DNA of 64,000 bases, from the NCBI RefSeq assembly GCF_020740795.1, contig NC_067282.1:152320858-152384857 (forward strand), written 5' to 3'. The notes beneath the pieces are model-generated. The model was not told where the DNA came from. It ran no database searches and was given only the letters and a program-made list of their open reading frames with translations. This stretch comes from Apus apus (taxonomy: Eukaryota; Chordata; Aves; Apodiformes; Apodidae). The position numbers and the translations under genes were made by a program. Positions 25,501-38,400 of this stretch are shown here, piece by piece. How positions within the stretch are numbered: the stretch's first letter is position 1; every line of letters begins with the position of its first letter.

Positions 25501-28500
25501 TTACACACCCAACTATCAGCACGATCCTCACCACTGGCCATGCTCTCCCAGCCTAGTACAGTCAGTCTGGACCTCACAGCAAGAGATGGAGTTTCCTGCC
25601 CAGACCATGCTCAGATGCTGCCTTCACCCAAGGGGTGGCTCAGCCCTGGCTCCCTCCTGCCTGCGTGTTCTCCCTCCAGCCATGCTCCCTGCTCCCCCAG
25701 CTCCTCTCCCCAGCACGCCAGAGCCGTACCCTGCTGTAGAACTGGAGGAGAGTGTTGTAGAGCATCTGGTGCTTTTCAGCCAGGAAGCGGTAGCGGCGTT
25801 TCTCCTCCAGCTCAGCCTCCCTCTGACTCTGCGAGACGAACGCCTGCATCTCCGATCGCAGCCGCATCACACTCTCCTGGGACACAGGGCAAAGAGGGAG
25901 GAAAGGATCGGTGTGAATCTGGAAGAGTGGGTCCACACACGGCAGGGGAAGGGGTGAAGTGGGTCATCATGCCTAGCAGCTTCCCAGTCCGCTTGCAGTG
26001 CAGGAGCAGCAGAGAGGAGCTAGAGCAGCATGCCAGGGACTGAGTCCTTGCTCACTGAGGCCTGTTAAATGAGGCAAGGGCTTGGCAGGAGTGAGCACCA
26101 CAGATCAGCAGCGCCTTCCAGGTTAGGAGTTTCCTCCTTTCCAGATAAGCCAGCTGCCTTTTGAATGTTGGGGGCAGACCCCTGGCTTTTAAGGAAAGAC
26201 AAGGCTGCTCAGAAATCAGTCCTGACTCCAGATAAATCACCCAGTTCTTTTTGCCAGCTCCCCTTCCTGCAATCAGTGCTCACCTTCATCTCCCGGACAT
26301 TTTTATCACGAGCTCTCTCCATTCTCCACAGCTCTGCCATGCACTTATCCAGGTTGGTGGCTCTGCGTTGGTACTGCAGCTCATACTGCTTCTGGCTTTC
26401 CTGCCACAGAGAAACCAGGCTGGGTGAGGAACCGGAGACCCAGTCACACTGTGGTGCTACTCTGCTCTGACGGGTGGTTGAGTGTCTCAGTCTCCCTGAG
26501 ATCAGGCTTCACCTTGTTCTCTTATGAAAACAATCTTTCTTTAGTTTTCATTTTGAAGGGCCCTGGAGTGCTAAGGAGCCTCAGGATCTCAGGAGCCAAA
26601 ATTGGTGCCTAGCTCCCCTGGCACTGGGAGCAAATCCCCAGGCCTCTGTCTCCCTCCATGACACTACCCACTGGCATGGCCCCCTGGGCCACAACGGCAC
26701 AGGACCCACATCCATGTGGTTCAGGGAAGCTGGAAACTCTACTTTTGGGATGCCAAGTCTCTCAGCCCCATTGAACCACTTGGCAAGTCCCTGCACTACA
26801 TGAAGGAGAACAGTTGCCTGCCCTCTTTAGCCCTCCATCATCAGCCAAACTAGGAGTGGGGTGTTGGTCCATGGTGAGCAAGGAAGATAACCTCCCCCCA
26901 CCTAATTCCTGCTGCGGAAAGTCTAGGAAACACCCCAACTGCTCAAGTGAAAGCCTTTGGGTAGAGAGGAGAGAGAAACAAGAAGGGCTGAGAAGGGAGC
27001 TCATCACTCACACTGATGAACTGCACATCCATTTTTGTGTTCTTCTCCATGTGCTGCAGCAGGTCCACATGGAATGTCTGAGCCTGGAACAGGTGAAGGA
27101 TCCATCACCCTCTTCCCTTCACCATATAGGTTGAAGTGGCAGTTTGTAAAACCCACAGAGCTAGTGACTCCTTTTCCACCTGAACCCCAAACGGAAGCCA
27201 GAAGGGGGCACATTAGGGCTACCATGGAGCAGCCCTGCAGCCTGGGGGTTGGGACTCAGCAACCCCGCCCCCCCCGCGATGGTTAATCCGTGAGCTTCGG
27301 TTAGCAACCCCTCCACTCCTGTCCCACCACTGCCACACAGGGAAGGAGAGGACAGCCTCGCCTCACCTTCAGAGCCGAGCATTGATCAGTTAACTGCACA
27401 CCTGGCACTACAATTGCAGAGAGGTGGTGACAGTCCACTAATGACACCAAACATTGAACAGCCAGGCTCTAGTCACACCAGCACTGTAACACACCCATGT
27501 CATGTGCAGCAGGGCTAGCAGGGCCAGCAGGCATATCAAAGAGCAGGGGATGGGGAAAATTGAGAAAACACCAGTTTGCTGTGAAGAAAGTCCCTTTTTT
27601 CCCCACCTGCACCAGCCCCATGAAAAATAACTCACCACAATTTCCAAATCAGAGCTCAGGAGTCTTTGCGTGGCAGACATCTGCATCAGAATTTCACCTT
27701 TAGAGAAAGACACATGAGAGAGTGGGAAAATCCCACAGCTTCATTTCCTTGTGCACCCCAGGAGGGAGATCAAAAGCTTAGGCTGATGATAAATGGGTGT
27801 GAAAGTCCATCATATACCACAACCACTGCACCCTGAGAGGAGCTGGTAGCCTTCCTTCCCAAGGCTCAGCTCCACCACCACTCCCCCACTGCCAAGTTTC
27901 TGCTCTACCACAGCCCCTGTGAGCCCCATTTCCACCCTCATTGCCCCCCAAGATGCTGTGCATGGCTCTGGCTGTCCCACAGGAATGTAGCTGTGAAAGG
28001 AAGAGACTGGTGACAGGGAGCAGAGGAGTCATCTGGTTGGTGCCGATGATGGCAGGAGTCCGCAGTAAGTTCTTTACTAAGATGTTCACTATCAGAGCAG
28101 TTCCCTGAATGTGTTTTCAGCAGCCATCATTAGGCCTACAGAATTATTTGTGCTGCTGGCCATAGCCCCTTGGCTCCCAGCTGCCCTTCCAGCTGGTTGC
28201 AGCCTCAGGAGGACAACACCCAGCCAGCTTTTCTCAGTCCATGCTCTCCAGCTTTTGCCTCCCACCTGCAAGGAGGAGCAGAATGGTTTCCCCAAGATGA
28301 AAATTTCAACTTGCAAGGCAGAATGCCTCAGCAAGGCCTGACTTCCATGAGAGGTCCATCGCTGCAGGTCCACCCCAGGAGCTGAGTTTAGTCACTGACC
28401 TCAGAGAGATACAGGGGAGAGTGCTGGGACATTAGAAGATATTCAAAGATACACAATACAGTTGACTCTCACTGCCTGGACAGGACCTGGTGCTGTCAGA

Positions 28501-30102
28501 CACCATTTAGAGGAGCTGTCTTCCTTCCCCCAATATCTGGAAAGGGACCAGCTAAGGGAGAAGGCCAAAAAAGTGTAACTGTGGCTCATCACAGGACAGG
28601 AGGTGGAGAGCGGGAGAGCCTTACCCAGCATGTGTGAGGAGGAACTCTGCAGTGCTTGCTCCCCAATCTTCTCAATTGCCTTAAAATACACTTCAGCCGC
28701 TTTGGATAATGCTGTGAGGAGAGGAGAGGGAAAGTAAGGATCTGACCTTACTTCCCACCCTCACCAGCCCCAGCAGGCAGCACACAGGACAGACACCCCC
28801 CTGGGACAGGGCCTATAGGCAAGGGCACTCTGTCTCTTCCCATCTGTGCCTAATAACATCAGTGGGTCCTGGAGCAGGAGAAAAGTGAGTAAAAGCAGCT
28901 GAGGACATGCCATGCGGGAACCAGTAGCCTTGCCCTGAGGGATAGCAGTCCCTCCTGACACACAGTGGACACCCAGGATGGATACAGCAGCACGATCTGG
29001 AGCCTGGGCCATGCAAGACCTGACTCACCATGGAAGGCATGCAGGTAATTGTTCCCCAGGTACACCAGGTTCTCCAGTGCAGGGTTGAACTGCTCCAGGA
29101 TACTCTGTGGCCAGGCAGAAGCATGTTAGTGTCAGTCTTCCCCACACACCAGAGACCTCAGCAGATCGATGCCCTCCCACTGCAGTTTGGCTGGGTGCAG
29201 CAGGGACCCAGAGAGCTCCCCCAGCCACAACGCCATGGTGATGTACAGCCATGCACACAAGGCAGCTCCCTGCATCGGAGGTAGCTGGCACCTTCAGCTG
29301 CCCTCAGTCCTCTCCAGCCAGCCAGGAGAGAAGCAATGCCAGAGAGCAAGGTAGCTCTGGAGAGCCAAGTGGTTGCCAGAAGATGGCTTTCTCCCAAGGC
29401 CCCACACCGGCTGCAGACAGGTGAGTAACTGCAAGGGGATCTGAGCAGCCTTTTCCCTCACCCCTGATCCTGTTGGGGTGAGGGCCAGCACTTACTGTCC
29501 AGGCACAAGCGTGACATTTTCCTGGTCAGAATTTGGTGTAGTGCCAGAGTTGGCAGCTTGCTAAGAGAAGGAAGGCACTGCTTCAGACCAGCCTGCCCTT
29601 ACCTGCTTTGTTTATCAAAGGTGTTTATCACCGACACCATAGCAGACCAGAGGCTGGAATAAGCAATTCCTTCTTTTCCCAGCCCTTGCCACCTTGATGC
29701 AGCACTGATGTGTGTAGGGAAGCACCTGTGAGATCAGACTGCTCTTTCCAGCAAGGAGGAAATCAGCCGACTGAACTCCTCCTTCCTACTGACAACCAAG
29801 GCATGTTACCCTCCATGCTCCATGTCCAATCCACCTTGGGTTGCCCAGTTCCTTCCTGGATCTGCTTTAAGACCCATCCTGCCAGTTACCTGCTCTCAAA
29901 CAAAGCCCAGAGCCCACAGGAGCTGCTGCAGTTCAGCCTGGGGCTGGATCCAGTCCTCAGCTGTCCACCCTTCAAGGGAACTTTTGGCAGAAAACAGCTC
30001 TTCTCCTCCCACCCACACAACTCCCCTTGGCAGACGGAAGCAGCCTCTCGTGTCGGCACTCACCTTATAGATGGAGATGGTGGATCTGTATGACAGGTCC
30101 AT
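19573..30102 (-). CDS. BAIAP2L2: BAIAP2L2 (Pinkbar), complete coding region
   Basis: I-BAR family adaptor that makes or stabilises planar or curved plasma membrane and binds actin regulators; known in intestinal and kidney epithelium and at hair-cell stereocilia tips. Fourteen coding exons (minus): 30102-30064, 29104-29029, 28711-28625, 27697-27636, 27083-27012, 26400-26284, 25876-25730, 25273-25121, 24844-24706, 23914-23689, 22804-22733, 22394-22214, 20494-20454 and 19648-19573. They total 1488 nt, 495 aa (human 529), all GT-AG with consistent phases. Residues 1 to about 230 are the IMD ([31 protein letters not shown]). About 320-385 is the SH3, split by an intron ([14 protein letters not shown], then [12 protein letters not shown]). 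The end [20 protein letters not shown] is the WH2-like tail. The start is MDLSYRST with A at -3 and G at +4; the human MAPE-type extension is absent. A junction at 20494/22214 joins in phase, but an extra small exon there cannot be excluded. Confidence 0.96.
24236..24256. repeat. Poly(T) tract, 21 bases
   Basis: Uninterrupted run of T on + within the BAIAP2L2 intron between exons 24844-24706 and 23914-23689. It may be the relic tail of a reverse-strand retroposed sequence, but no body of one is recognisable beside it. Confidence 0.8.
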
Positions 30103-31419
30103 CTTCAGAGCCTTTTCCCTCTCCCACAGAGAAGCAAGGAGTAAAGGAGAGCACAAGGTGCTATACTAGCCTGGACAACTCTGCTTCTGTGCAGCCGGCT
30201 GGATGGAAAGAGCCTGTCACTGGCAAGGTGGGACAGCAGGAAGACACAGACGTGGTACAAAGGGAACAGAGCACTGCTGGAGTTTAATAATTCACCAGCT
30301 AAGAGGCTGGAACTTGATCCCTCGAAGTAACCAGACTCTGGGGAGAGAGGAATCCTGCAACAGCCAGCAAGGGCACATGACCACCTCCTTGAATTATTGA
30401 AGGCCAGCTGGGTAACGAGCTCTCCCTGCCCTGACACCTGCGGAGCCAGCCACCTGCCCAAGCAACCGTCCTATGGCTCGCTGCCTCTGTCACTGTCACC
30501 GCTCCGAGGTGGCTCTCTCAGCCTTGCTGTGCTCATGGAGCATCCTCAGGTCCCTCAGACACAGCTTGTGATCGCAGGCAGCCAACAACAGGGGCTGGAG
30601 GGAAACCTAAGGAAAGCTCAAAAGAGATTTCACCTCTCCCCTACCTACTGTTCCCACACTACCCCAGACCTCCAGCTCTTACCATCCCTCTTGCTCCTGG
30701 TCTCAATGAGACTCCCTAACTGCAGCCATTAGCAGGTGCCTGAGCCCTCCTGCTCTCCCTTCGAAGGTCACTCTGGGAAGACCCTGCAGGTGGTGCAGAC
30801 ATATGGAAGGGGAGAGTGCAAGCCAGGGGCAGGAAGCAGGAAGAGGCTCATGTTCCCCTATCCCAAGATGTGGGGTTTTGTTTTCCCACAAGAAGGTAAG
30901 CCTCTCTGTTAGGGAGGAAAAAGAAAAATTTAGTCCACATTGAAAGCCCCTTAATTCCACAATCTCATTTGTGAAAGTGAAGATCAGAAGGCAGATCATC
31001 AGTTCTCAGCCCTCTTCACCACTGAGCGCCCACACTCCTGCCAGCAGAGTCTCTTGGGAATCAGTGGGCAGTAGGTCCAGCAGGCCTGCAGCAGTTACCT
31101 TGTCCAGAAACCACCTGGGGGTACCAAAGTTAAAGCCCTGTCTCTCAGTCATTTGCATCCCAAGGGTTTTCAGTGTTCCTCTTTTTAGGCCAGACCAGCT
31201 TCAAGAGGATTCTCACATGGGAGCTGGTCCAAGGCTTCTAAGCCTGCTCCCAGGGCTGGCTGGCAGGGACACACAAAGGGTACAAGCCTGTGTGTCTCAA
31301 GGAGCCCAATTCCTGATTTTCTGCCTGTAAAAAAATCAGAGGCTGCAAGCTCAAAAACCCTCTGGAACTCTGTAGGATGTAGAGAGAAAAAAAGACAACT
31401 AGGGACTGCATGACAGTGG
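30103..31419. other. BAIAP2L2 promoter / 5' UTR and spacer from PLA2G6
   Basis: About 1.3 kb between the BAIAP2L2 ATG and the likely end of PLA2G6 transcription. It must hold the BAIAP2L2 5' UTR and promoter, but there is no CpG island and I can place no TATA box or start site with confidence. No other gene or repeat is seen. Confidence 0.5.
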
Positions 31420-32472
31420 AACCAAATGCAAACCTCTCTTTATTTCACGTCATGTTAGTTTTGCATAGAAGCACTGTTCACAACAGCAGTCTCTCCAGTC
31501 AAAAGCAAACAATTAAGAATTCAGTTTTTCAGGTAACACCTCATAACACCTCCAAATAGATACATAAATTATTTATAAACACAAAAATTTACTGCAGAAA
31601 CACTGACTAGTGTAGCATTCATAATGGAATTTCAAGCAGCAAAAAAGTAAATCTAAATTGTCACAGGGTCAGTTTCTTCGATGGTAAATGATCTCCAAGC
31701 ATTTCAATTTCACATTAAGAATAAAAACCACTCTCTCCTACCAAGCCAAGGCTGGCCCCTCATCTTGAGCCTCCTGCAAGTAAAGACAGGCTCTCACATC
31801 TCAGTCTTGAGCTCCCACCTTGAGCACAGTCAGGTACAGTAAGGGAAATGGGAAGGTGCTACCAAGTCAATTGGCTCAGGAAAGCTTCGCCCCTCTCCCA
31901 GGGCCAGTGGCAACATTCTGTGTCGTTATCTACTGAGTGTACCTATTAGTGTTTCTACTCCTCTTCAAACCAGGCGTGTTAAAGGATGAATAATCCCTTT
32001 TCTCCATACTACACATTCCAAAACAACTTGGCCCCAGTGGGGCAAGTAATCACTGAAGCTTTATCTAGCCTTGGCCTGTTCTGTGATATGGGAAGGTGCA
32101 CAGTGCTTTGTCACCTGTACAGACAGGAGACAGATTCCAGCTGCTACAGCTCAAGGTGGGTGGTGGGGGCTCTCTGGCTTGTGGGACAGGCTGTATGATC
32201 ACAGAGCAGGGCAGGAAAACCAAGCACAGCAGCAGTCACGGCCACAGTACAAAGGTAACTGTCAGTATTTCCCAGCTGTCTGGGAATACACGGGTGTGTC
32301 CTGGAATACACGTTTATGTGCACTTATTTTCTACTAAATAACATTAGTTCCTTGTTATTAGTAGTAGCAGTCCCTCCCCCACCTCAGCATCTTGGTTCAA
32401 GGGCAAATATGAGCCATTTCAGTGTCTGCTGCTCCTTGCCATGGGGATGCTGAAGAAGAACCTCCAGGTCAG
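31420..32472 (-). other. PLA2G6: PLA2G6 3' UTR (probable)
   Basis: A/T-rich sequence after the PLA2G6 stop (32475-32473) up to the minus-strand AATAAA at 31444-31439. It includes ATTTA-type pentamers on the transcript strand (for example near 31565-31575). The boundary is inferred from the signal. Confidence 0.6.
31439..31444 (-). terminator. PLA2G6: Poly(A) signal, PLA2G6
   Basis: AATAAA on the minus strand (TTTATT on +), about 1.03 kb after the PLA2G6 stop codon, at the end of an A/T-rich 3' UTR-like stretch. Confidence 0.6.
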
Positions 32473-35400
32473 TCATCGGCACAGATGTTGCACCAGCTGC
32501 TCAAACTGCTCCCGATGCTGGTAGATGTAAAGCTGGGTGTCCCAGAGAGCATTCACCAGCACGGTGTCATTCACCTCATCCAACATCACCTCCGTGTGCA
32601 GCTGAGGGCTCAGCCTGCATATGGCAAGACAGCATCACCACAAACATCAGCACAGCAGGGCAGCAAGTGTGCCAAGCACAAGACTTGAGCTAAAGTGGCT
32701 CCTGCCATCCCAGGCATTCACTTCCCCTGGTCTATATGGCTGGCAGAGCAAAGGACTTCCCCCTCCTTCAAGGCACAACCACCCTCGAGGCTGAGACGCA
32801 GTTTCAGCAGCTGCACCACCTGAGGCACGAGCCTAAAAACACACTGTGTGTGGTGGGTTAGGGCAGGAGACACATCCCCTCAGGACCCTGTCAGACAGCA
32901 TCCTCCCAAGCCCCTGCTAACCTACCCCAGACAAGGCATGCCTAGTGCATCAGCTCACACAGCGAACTGTGGCATCCTCCATGTTACAGTTTGAGGGGGC
33001 CAGGCTAATTCTGTGGTACCAATGCCCCTAGACAGAGGGCCTTCAGGACTGTGAGGGATCCAGGAGGGGTGGGACAGAGAAGCGTCAGTATTCCCTCCCA
33101 TTTCCTGCCATACTCTATAAAAGCTGGGAGAGCTGAAAGCCTTCCCCCTGCCTGCTTCCTTCTTCCTTGCTGTTTGGCCGCACTTGGAGGTCCTAGAGAG
33201 AGGCCCCTGTTTTGTCATCAAATTGCCACATGCTCTGCAGGATCCAAATTCACTGGGCGCTGGGAAGAGCAGTGGACTTCTGAGTCAGCTGTGCTGCAAG
33301 GGACCCTCAGACACAACTGTGATCCGAGATCAAGTTTCGTACATATTTGTATATATTTGTTCCTCATCCCGTGTGTTACTGCCCTTTCCCTGTTCTAGTA
33401 AGCCTGTTTCAGTTTTAATTTCCAACCTTTAGGTCTCTCTTCCTTGTTCCTCTTTTATCTTCCCTTGGGAGGGTGGAGGGGGGTAACAGAGAGCAGTTTT
33501 GTGCTCTGGTTTTCGGTACAGCTAAACCGAAATGCTCTGATATGCCACTGAGGCATGAGGAGAAGGGGCAGGGGGACAAGTGCAGGTAGAAATGCCTCTG
33601 GAGGGGACACGATTTGGGATGATGAATGCCACAGGCAGGTCTGAAGTGAGAGGGCTAAAAATAGGTCTGCGCTGAGAGCAGAAAGGAAACTCCTACCGGA
33701 AATATGGGACATCCGTCATCTCGCACCAGGCCCTGGCACGATCCACAGCTGGGCCATCTGCGTCAGTGCACTGTGGGAGAATCAGGCCACCGTTAGAGCC
33801 TGACTGCCACACTGCCCTCCCCCTGCCCAAAAGAGGCTCCCCTGGCACCAAGTTGAACTTGCACAAGCCACAGAGAGGGGAAAACCAAGAGCAAGTGCAT
33901 CCTGGATGGCAAGCGTTCAGCACCAAGAGTGGGGGTGCTTTTTGTTTGTGTTTTGTTTGTTAATGTAAGAACAGTGCTCCTGGATCCTTGGGACACAAGG
34001 AATTACAACCTGCAGATCCTCCACAATAGCACTGAATGGATTCTCTTCAAGGAAGCCCCAGGATGATCTAAAATACAGACTCCTTGGGATTTCATCTCTA
34101 TCCATTTCCCTCCAAACCCAGTACTAGAAGAGCCTGTGACTGTGGGCCTTCTGGGCTATCCTTGGACAGTTTCCCTGAGAACCCTGAAATAAAAGACAGG
34201 GGTAGCAGAGGGACCTCTCCAGGTATTTTCTGGATTTAGGAAGCTGAGACAGAATTAAGATGACAGACAAAACTTCAGTTCTGATCTTTCTGGCTTTCAT
34301 TCATTTGGAGCGTTTTCATAAACACTTAATGAGCTTCCTCCTGAAGCATCCAAGAACACATGCCTATTACACACTCCTAACCACAGCTCTGAACTATTGC
34401 TTTTTGTTAGTGACACGCCCACTTCTCTGGCATTTGCTAACTTCCTCCAATGGGGAATCACAAAAGAAAAATTAATTCCCGTTTTCTGAGGCGTGATTTT
34501 TTTTGGTCCAGGTATTACTCAGATGATAATCAGTGCTTGCTGGAAAGATACTGAGTTTCATGAACTCACACCTGCAGATGTTCCTAGAGGCCACTGACCA
34601 CCATTCTGTCCTCAGCTCTCCCACACCTTAGCTCCTTACAGCTGCAGGAACTGCACCTCCCTTGGCACGTGCAACCCTGAACAGGCAGACAGGGCTTCAG
34701 ACCTGCTGCGCTCCCGCAATTCCTAGGTCACCCACTATCTCCGTTCCTTGAACTGGCCATGGTTGAAGGAACTTCCAATTTTCTTCCAAAAGGAAGAAGC
34801 TGAAGACTGGAAACCTTTGCCCCCTCCCTGCAAGCAGCCCCCTCCCAGTACTCACACAATCCACCACCATCTTGCCAAGCTCCCTGGCCCCGAAGACGGT
34901 CTTCGCCAGCTCCCAAGGGTTGGAGGGGCGGAAAACATCCACGGAGCTCACCGGGACCTGCGGAGGCTTCCCCGTCCCCAGGGAGACCACCAACCCCAAT
35001 TTTCTTACTTTTTCCTTCTGACCCTGCAGACAAACAAAAGATCTTTTTGCAAGGACCAACAGTTAAGGTGGAGGATGCCTTTCCTGGCAGTCTTGGGAAA
35101 GCTCTGAAAACCAAGGCAAAAGGCTCAGTAGCTTTTTCCTCTCCCTGTCACCCCCCTTCAGTATTTCCTGGTGAGAAAAGTATAATCCATGTGACTTCAA
35201 CATTGCACTGTTCCATTCCTTACACCCCTGGCTGCACCCAAACCCATGGGATCGCCCCCAAGATGAGTCCTAGAACCAGATGACTGTGAAACAGTCCAAC
35301 TCTTTCAGGCATTTTGGCAACACACCTCCCCTTTCAGCTACAGAGAGCAGTGGCTGCTGGTAGTTAGTCACCATTCTTGAGGAACTTGCCTTCAGCCTTG

Positions 35401-38400
35401 AGTGCCCCACCATTGTCTCCTTCATTTATTCATTTATTTTGGGGCAGAAAAAGGCCCTGCACAGCTGCTGCATACAGCACCAAACACAACCATAAACTGA
35501 ATCATCCTTGCTGAAAGTAGCAAAGCCAGGCTGGAGGGGCTGCCTCCCCATCTGACCATCTTGTCAAAGAGGTATTTCTTTCACCTCTGAGCCACCACCC
35601 CCAACAGATATCCCCCTCCACACCCTCTACCCTAGGGTGCTGCCCAGCTAACTTGTTTATCCACTAGAGAGACATCCATTCCCAAACCCTCTTCCCCTTC
35701 ACGGGGAGGCTCAGCAGAGCCAATAAAGCCCCAGTGAGCAGTCAGGATTTCCCTCACCTTCTTGACCAGTGTCTTGTTGTATTCGTGGATCTCTGCCATG
35801 GCATCAAGGGTCGGGTTGTTGGCCAGCAGCCCACCATCCAGAAAGCGTCCTATCGGCCGGAAATAAGTGGGAGCCGCCCCGCTGCAGCGGGCAGCGCGCC
35901 ACACCAGCTGCTCTGGAGGGGGGGGAAAGCACACAGCCTCCTGCAGCAACCTTCCTGTGTGCAAGAAGCACCTCACCTTCACCAACACAAAGCAGGAGGG
36001 CTTGCAATCCCCGAAGAACCTGCCCCAGATAGTTGTGCCTCTTTGGATGCGCAGGATTGTTTTGAGGGGCTTTAAAGGATGTTCTCACCACTTTCTACAT
36101 ATCCTGGGTCGAATTCACTCCCTGCCAGCTTCATGGCTGCTATTTTGATGGTGAACCAGTTATGTTTGCTAGACAAATAACCTAGCAAGCTGGAGAGGGC
36201 TGCATGCTTCAGTTACACAGCTTTACTGGGTTAATCTGCTCCTAAGAGCCTGGGAAAAGGTACTGATTGTACATGGAACTCCTCTAGCAGACCTCATGAA
36301 CCTTGCTAGCCAGCCCCTCCCTCTTCCTTGTACAAGACACGCCAAGAGTGGAGGAGAGAGAAGAAAATGGAACCACCGCTAGGACCAAGCCACAAGTCAG
36401 GATCAGGGATGAGCCATAGCTGGGACACTGTGATTTTCAGAGAAATGGGAGGAAGAATAGGAAATCTTCTGTCTCTGAGGGACTGCCAACCCTGCCAACC
36501 AGCTGGGCTGCTGTGTGCCAGCATTTACCTTCTGGCTGAGTGAGTGGTTTGAAAGATGCAGTCGTCTTGTATACAGTGGAGGTTTTTGTCTCTGGTACGG
36601 AGTAATTTCGGAAAAGATGGAGCTCAGCTGGCTGCCGGTCACACAGCGTCCCTGTCACCATAACCCTGGGGGAGAGGACACGACAGAATAAGAGTAAAAT
36701 GGAATAAAAACCCCATACTTATGGCTTCAATAGTCTGCACATCACATTTCTTCAGATCTGCTCTAAGGAGAGGCTGAGCATCTCTGCTGAGAGGGGTCTA
36801 CAGCACACTCAGGAGAGAATCAACCAGCACAGCCCCAGGCAAGACTTACTTGGGCTTTTGGACATCTGTCATTTTGGTGTTTTCCCCAAATTCCTTCTTC
36901 AAGAACTCATCCAGGGGCTCCGACTCGTAGGGCCGAGACCCCCGGAACACCATGTCCTTCATGCGGAAGTACAGGCAGCGCATGTAGTCCATGGACTTCC
37001 CTGAGATGGGCAACAGCGTTGGCAGGAGCAGGGGGCAGGAGGAAGGGCAGGCAGAACAAACAGCACATCAGAGCTGGCACTTTCCAGGACCAGCAGGAGA
37101 TGGGAGGTATCACTCCCAATCCCATCCCCTTCCCAGGCTGTCATCTGCTCAGACCTCAGCAGCATGACTGGGAAGGATTAAACAGGAAGGGCAAGCTCAC
37201 AGAGTAGTTTCCCACTACCAGGAAGTGCCAATTACCTTGTTGGGAAACCCCCATGGAAAAAGCAGGAAGAACAGAACATTGTACTCTGCCATCACGTGCT
37301 TCCCAAAACCCAAAAAGCTGCTCAAGGCCAGCTGACATGAGAATCAAGCACAAAGCCAGGTCCAGGTTTTCCGTCATTGACAAATATCCCTTCCCTCCTT
37401 TGGCAGGGACAACAAATCTCGGCCGGGACTCAGAGAGGCAGCTCCCACCCTGCATCTGCTCCCCACGGAGGAGCACTCAAGCCCATAGGAGCGAGAAGGG
37501 AGGTCCATTATTTGCACTGTCCTCACCATGTACAATAGCCAAGGCCAAGATCCCCCCGGTGCTGGTCCCTGCGATCCAGTCAAAAATCTCACGAATGGGA
37601 CGTCCCGCAGCCTTTTCGATTGCCAGGAGGAGCTGGATGAGCACAAGGCCCCGGATGCCTCCTCCATCTAGGCACAGGAGGCGATCATGACTGGAAAGAG
37701 ACAGACAGATAACTGGGAGCTGTGGGAGAGCTTACAAATCCCAGCACGCCCCGTGAGAACGTGGCCCTGGGGGTGGGAAACTACCTCGTTATAAAGAACG
37801 CTGCTGCAGACAGTGTAATCAGTGAACAAATTAATCCAGTAGTGCTTCCTCAGATGCAAATAAGACTGGACATGGCCAAATAAGCCTCACCAGAGTTGCT
37901 GCAACACCACTTGCTCCTTTACCCATCTCTAACCTCTACACTAGAGACATTAACAAGCCAACACGACATCCAAGTCCCTTACTACACGGGAACGGACGTT
38001 GTCTTGTAAGTAAGAATCAGACAGTTCCTGCTAGCAGCACTCTGGGTGCCAACCCTCCCTCTGCTCCATGCAGGGCCAGGTGTAGGCACTGCCAAGGTCT
38101 GCAGGGCCAAGGCAGGGCACAGCTTGGCAAAGCAGCTGGGTGAGCATCAGGGCAGTGTGTGGAAGTGGGGAAAATCAGAAAGCCAAAACAGCATTTGGTG
38201 CCCAGTGGCAGAGGGAAGGGACAGAGCAGGGGTTTCACCTGCTAGTTCAGGCTCCACTGCAGCTCCAGGTGATGGTCAGTTATGGGAACAGAGATTTATG
38301 GCAACAGGGTACAGGGGGATCTCTGGCAAAAAATGCAATGTCAATGGACACTAACTAATGTCAGCTCGGAGGATGTCACACCCACGGGTGTAGGTGGGGA

